Part shown: one piece after another, positions 61,170 through 64,000 of the stretch
How positions within the stretch are numbered: position 1 is the first letter of the stretch
Layout: each line of letters begins with the position of its first letter
Assembly: GCA_035549015.1 (NCBI GenBank)
Contig: DASZRW010000135.1
Coordinates: 8,571 to 72,570 of the forward strand
DNA length: 64,000 nucleotides
Reading direction: 5' to 3'
Source: JAFDZV01 sp035549015
GTDB lineage: Bacteria; Bacteroidota; Ignavibacteria; OLB7
The notes under the pieces: generated by a model
The model's database searches: none
Told to the model about the DNA's origin: nothing
Seen by the model: only the letters and a program-made list of their open reading frames with translations
Program-made: the position numbers and the translations under genes

Positions 61170-62279
61170 TCAGCGCTGCACGACAACCTTCCGGCCATGG
61201 CAGTATGCGCCATCCGAGAGCGTGACGAAGTAGACGCCATCCGCAAGATCCGAAACGTCCACTACGATCTCCCGGTTGGCTGCAGCAAGCTGCCGCTCGT
61301 GCACGGTGCGGCCCCGCGCATCCACCACGCGAAGCATGAGCGGATCGTGCGGGTGATCCTCCGGCAGCAGAAGCCGGATCGTGTTGGAGGCGGGATTGGG
61401 AACCACATCGAAGGAGATGCGCGGCGCCGGCCTTTCCGGAACGCCGAGGCCAACCTCATGGTCGCAGTAGAGCTTCTTGAACTGGCAGATGTCGTCAGGG
61501 GTGAGGCCGGTTGGCGGGCCCTCCTCCAGTTCATTTGCCATGATGGAAGCGGGGCGCGCACAACCCGGATCAGAATATCGGATGTCGGGCAGGCCATACC
61601 AGAAGCCGACGCCGAAAAGGATCGCCTGGTAGAGGCTGTAGGCCTCGTAGCCGGGTGCGATCGACGGCGGGTACCGTCCCGTGTAGAATGCACGGATGAT
61701 TGGATCTCCCAGTTCAGGAGCTACGTTTTTATAAAGCCACAGTGGTGAGTCATTGACATAGATACGGTGGTCGTCGTTGCATGTGGGACGGCAGGTGTGC
61801 GAGCTTACATCGAAACTACCGTTGATCCCTTCCCTTGGCCCATTGAAGTCTTTTGCATCTCCTGAAAAATAGATCTTCATACAGCAGTCGAAGTCTCCGT
61901 CCGTCGGAGGGCAGATCGAGTTCCAGTCGTTGAACCCCTCCACGATATCCCGTTCCTGGTTCGCACGGAGGAACACCGGCACGTAGTCATCCGGTCCGCC
62001 GCCGGTTACCACCTTCGGCATGTAGATATCCAGCAGCCCCTCCTGCTCGATCGTCATGCAGCCGGGATACGAACGCTTGAGCGGAACCAGCTGCGGCCCG
62101 TCCTCCCAGACGTGGTAGGGATCGGAGGCACAGCGTACCACGATCTCTTTCCCATCCTTGCAGAACTGGTAGGGATATTCCGCATCCGGAGGGCATTGCG
62201 CCTTCATCTCTGCTGACGCAATCAGCATTGCGGCCCATAGGGCCAGGCCGGCGAGGCCCTGTGCTGTACAACTGTTCAT
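61170..62279 (-). CDS. secreted protein with T9SS C-terminal sorting domain
   Basis: A 369-aa protein (signal MNSCTAQGLAGLALWAAMLIASAEMKAQ). The ATG at 62279 has a GGAGG site. The mature part, 260 residues, has 14 or so Cys and no known enzyme motif. The last 80 residues form a type-A T9SS sorting domain: VVPNPASNTIRLLLP, LMLRVVDARGRTV and GVYFVTLSDGAYCHGRKVVVQR. The protein should be exported to the outer face and the domain removed. It follows a larger secreted gene by 10 bases, and a shortened copy of its N-terminus lies upstream at 63381-63668. Confidence 0.85.
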   Translation of the reverse strand: MNSCTAQGLAGLALWAAMLIASAEMKAQCPPDAEYPYQFCKDGKEIVVRCASDPYHVWEDGPQLVPLKRSYPGCMTIEQEGLLDIYMPKVVTGGGPDDYVPVFLRANQERDIVEGFNDWNSICPPTDGDFDCCMKIYFSGDAKDFNGPREGINGSFDVSSHTCRPTCNDDHRIYVNDSPLWLYKNVAPELGDPIIRAFYTGRYPPSIAPGYEAYSLYQAILFGVGFWYGLPDIRYSDPGCARPASIMANELEEGPPTGLTPDDICQFKKLYCDHEVGLGVPERPAPRISFDVVPNPASNTIRLLLPEDHPHDPLMLRVVDARGRTVHERQLAAANREIVVDVSDLADGVYFVTLSDGAYCHGRKVVVQR

Positions 62280-62289
62280 GGTGCCTCCG

Positions 62290-63384
62290 CTACGGATGGG
62301 TGATGGAGTAGATCCGCGCGCGAAGGGCCGCGATGAACTGTGCCGGCGTCCTGCCGGGTCCGAAGCCGAAGTCATCGTGTGGGTCGTAGACGATGCCCTC
62401 CACCACCGGGTACATACAACAGGTTTTGCCGAACCACTGGATAGGAAAAATGGATGCGTAGTGATACAGCGAGTCGCCACCGAGCCCCTGGAATCGGAGC
62501 AGCACGATGTAATCCACATCTGGTTGTACCCACGGTCCCGGGCGGCCGGCGAAGCCGTCGCCGATGGTGGAGTCGTTGATACGGAATGCCATGGAAGTCG
62601 GCCACCCTGGATGGTACCCTCCCCCCACGTGCGACCACTCCGGACTGATCTCGAACTGGAGGCATGCGCCCGGCACCGATGGCTGGCTCCCCTCGGTGCG
62701 GGCAACGGGAACATCCGCCGTGCCGGGGCTCTTCAGCTTGCTGCCGGCATCGTTGGCCCAGCAGTTCGGAATGCGCCTTCCCTTGATCGTGTCCAGTATT
62801 GTGCAGGAGACAAGCGTTGCATGCTTTGCACGTGCGGCGTTGGTATCGATCTTGGTCTGCGTGGCGTTGACATGCACATAGGCGATGATGTCCGCGGCGC
62901 CGAGCACAGCCGTGCGCTGCGTATCCGGGCAGGCAACCTGTGCACAATAGACCAGCGCTTCCCTCAGCGTCTCGGTGGTAACCCAGTAGTGGGCCGGTGT
63001 TGGTTTGGCTGCTCCATTCCATTGAAAGTACCGGATAGGGTCGTAGTCATCCATCAGATACAGGTACTTCATCGCCTGGCGGAGCGTATCCGAGTATGGC
63101 ATCGAGGGGACGAGTGCGTTGATGTTGACGAACAGGTCATAGCTGCGCGCCAGGCTGTCGCCGCCGATGTAGCCGAGCATCACATCCAGCGGCATGTTCA
63201 GGCTGAGCGGTGGGCAGCGTTCCGGTTTTGGGAAGCGAATCTCCAGTGCGCCATCCCACGGCGGGCGCTTGTAGGGCGCATTCGGGTTGGTGTGCAACTG
63301 CGCCGTGGCGGGGAGTGTGGCGAGAAGCGCGAGAGCGGCGGCCAGGACCTGCGCCGCACGACATCGAAGCAATCGATGATTCAT
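62290..63384 (-). CDS. secreted protein of unknown function, first copy of a tandem pair
   Basis: A 364-aa protein with a signal (VLAAALALLATLPATAQ). The body contains several Cys, a conserved NDSTIGDGFAGRPGPWVQP block and a DPHDDFGFGPGRTPAQFI end. No sorting domain. It is nearly the same over its last 96 residues as the gene cut by the right edge (86 of 96 identical). It is followed 10 bases later by the T9SS cargo gene, and its ATG overlaps the stop of the truncated cargo copy. Confidence 0.75.
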   Translation of the reverse strand: MNHRLLRCRAAQVLAAALALLATLPATAQLHTNPNAPYKRPPWDGALEIRFPKPERCPPLSLNMPLDVMLGYIGGDSLARSYDLFVNINALVPSMPYSDTLRQAMKYLYLMDDYDPIRYFQWNGAAKPTPAHYWVTTETLREALVYCAQVACPDTQRTAVLGAADIIAYVHVNATQTKIDTNAARAKHATLVSCTILDTIKGRRIPNCWANDAGSKLKSPGTADVPVARTEGSQPSVPGACLQFEISPEWSHVGGGYHPGWPTSMAFRINDSTIGDGFAGRPGPWVQPDVDYIVLLRFQGLGGDSLYHYASIFPIQWFGKTCCMYPVVEGIVYDPHDDFGFGPGRTPAQFIAALRARIYSITHP

Positions 63385-63668
63385 GGTGATCGGTACGAAT
63401 GTTGAATTGTGGAGACGCCGCCGGTCCTCCTGAATGGGCCGGCAGCGGACAATACAGAGCTATGGGGGAATACGTATGTAGAGGGTGTCCAAACATAGGA
63501 AGGAGATCGAATCTCTGCAACTGCAAACCTGCCGGCCGGACCTGAATGGACGGACTGGCAGAAATACTCCGCATCCGGAGGGCGTCGCATCCTCATTGCT
63601 GCCGGCGCAATCGGAATTACGACCCGGAGATGCAGGCCTGCAAACGTCCGTGTTATACGATTGTCCAT
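63381..63668 (-). pseudogene. truncated copy of the T9SS cargo gene
   Basis: A 95-aa frame beginning MDNRITRTFAGLHLRVV. Its N-terminal part aligns with the signal region of the cargo protein, and PPDAEY is shared exactly (CPPDAEYPYQF against RPPDAEYFCQS). After about 50 residues the similarity ends, and the stop overlaps the ATG of the next gene (ATGA). The leader retains GAGAG where the intact gene has GGAGG. It is probably a degenerate copy left from a tandem duplication, though it could still be translated as a short leader-like peptide. Confidence 0.6.
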
Positions 63669-63678
63669 CTGGCTCTCA

Positions 63679-64000
63679 CTACGGATGGGTGATGGAGTAG
63701 ATCCGCGCACGAAGTGCGGTGATGAACTGTGCCGGCGTCCTGCCGGGTCCGAACCCGAAGTCATCGTGCGGGTCGTAGACGATGCCCTCCACCACCGGAT
63801 ACATGCAGCAGGCATTGCCGAACCATCCAACCGGAAATACCGAGGTATAGTGATAGAGGGAATCACCGCCGATTCCCTGCAGGCGGAGCAGCACGATGTA
63901 ATCCACGTCCGGCTGCACCCATGGCCCAGGGCGGCCGGCGAAGCCGTCCCCGACGGTGGAGTCGTTGATGCTTGTCCGCACGCCTCCAGGCCATCCCGGC
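63679..64000 (-). CDS. secreted protein of unknown function, second copy, 5' end outside the window
   Basis: C-terminal 107 residues of a protein nearly identical to the one encoded at 62290-63384. The frame is open to the window edge (PGWPGGVRTSINDSTV), so the GTG at 63981 is not the start. It differs in ten of the last 96 residues, mostly by conservative changes. It is the first gene of the repeated two-gene unit; the intact second gene of this copy is missing and only a remnant follows. Confidence 0.75.
   Translation of the reverse strand, partial: PGWPGGVRTSINDSTVGDGFAGRPGPWVQPDVDYIVLLRLQGIGGDSLYHYTSVFPVGWFGNACCMYPVVEGIVYDPHDDFGFGPGRTPAQFITALRARIYSITHP

Noticed and set aside
1..64000. 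tRNA or rRNA genes
   Set aside because: None of the intergenic stretches inspected showed a cloverleaf or conserved rRNA segment. A covariance-model search could not be run here.

Overview
The window is GC-rich and densely coding. It most likely comes from a Gram-negative bacterium of the FCB superphylum (Bacteroidota, Ignavibacteria or Kapabacteria type). The evidence is a protein with a type IX secretion (T9SS) C-terminal sorting domain (61170-62279), OmpA and PD40-OmpA envelope proteins, Ig-like lipoproteins typical of that group, and promoter-like boxes resembling TAnnTTTG. The phylum assignment is inference. No rRNA, tRNA, CRISPR array or intact insertion sequence was recognised.

Region 1 (1-24.2 kb, plus strand) is the distal part of an extracellular contractile injection system (eCIS, Afp/PVC-like). 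In order it encodes an AAA+ ATPase cut by the window edge, a small accessory protein, a tube-initiator-like protein, a LysM protein, a gp27/gpD-like hub, a gp5-like OB-fold spike base, a candidate PAAR-like tip, a gp25-like wedge protein, two large baseplate-wedge proteins and a P2-I-like tail protein. Many genes overlap by ATGA. Two giant proteins follow on the same strand: a 1738-aa DUF6519/Ig-repeat protein and a 1564-aa collagen-like protein. They are candidate fibres or receptor-binding appendages. Sheath and inner-tube genes are not in the window and presumably lie upstream.

Region 2 (24.5-32 kb, plus strand) holds envelope and processing enzymes: a membrane-anchored metallophosphoesterase, an M28 peptidase, two secreted proteins of unknown function, a secreted M24 aminopeptidase and a YacP-like NYN-domain protein.

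Region 3 (32.1-36.5 kb, minus strand) is an accessory island with three paralogues of an IS630-transposase-type DNA-binding domain. One is fused to a LuxR-type helix-turn-helix, one is stand-alone, and one is a 51-aa mini-ORF. A small secreted protein lies between them, and long gene-poor stretches flank them.

Region 4 (36.5-53.7 kb) is mostly housekeeping and envelope: an Ig-like lipoprotein, EttA, TrmO, a periplasmic binding protein, RecA, a methyltransferase, a polysaccharide flippase with a heparinase-like protein, two NTF2-like lipoproteins, a second methyltransferase, RecR, a nucleotidyltransferase-fold protein and a DUF2809 membrane protein. Region 5 (53.8-64 kb, minus strand) has an M16C zinc peptidase, a Cys-rich CWC protein, two OmpA-family proteins and a tandemly duplicated pair of secreted proteins. 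One partner of that pair is a T9SS cargo, and its second copy is truncated.
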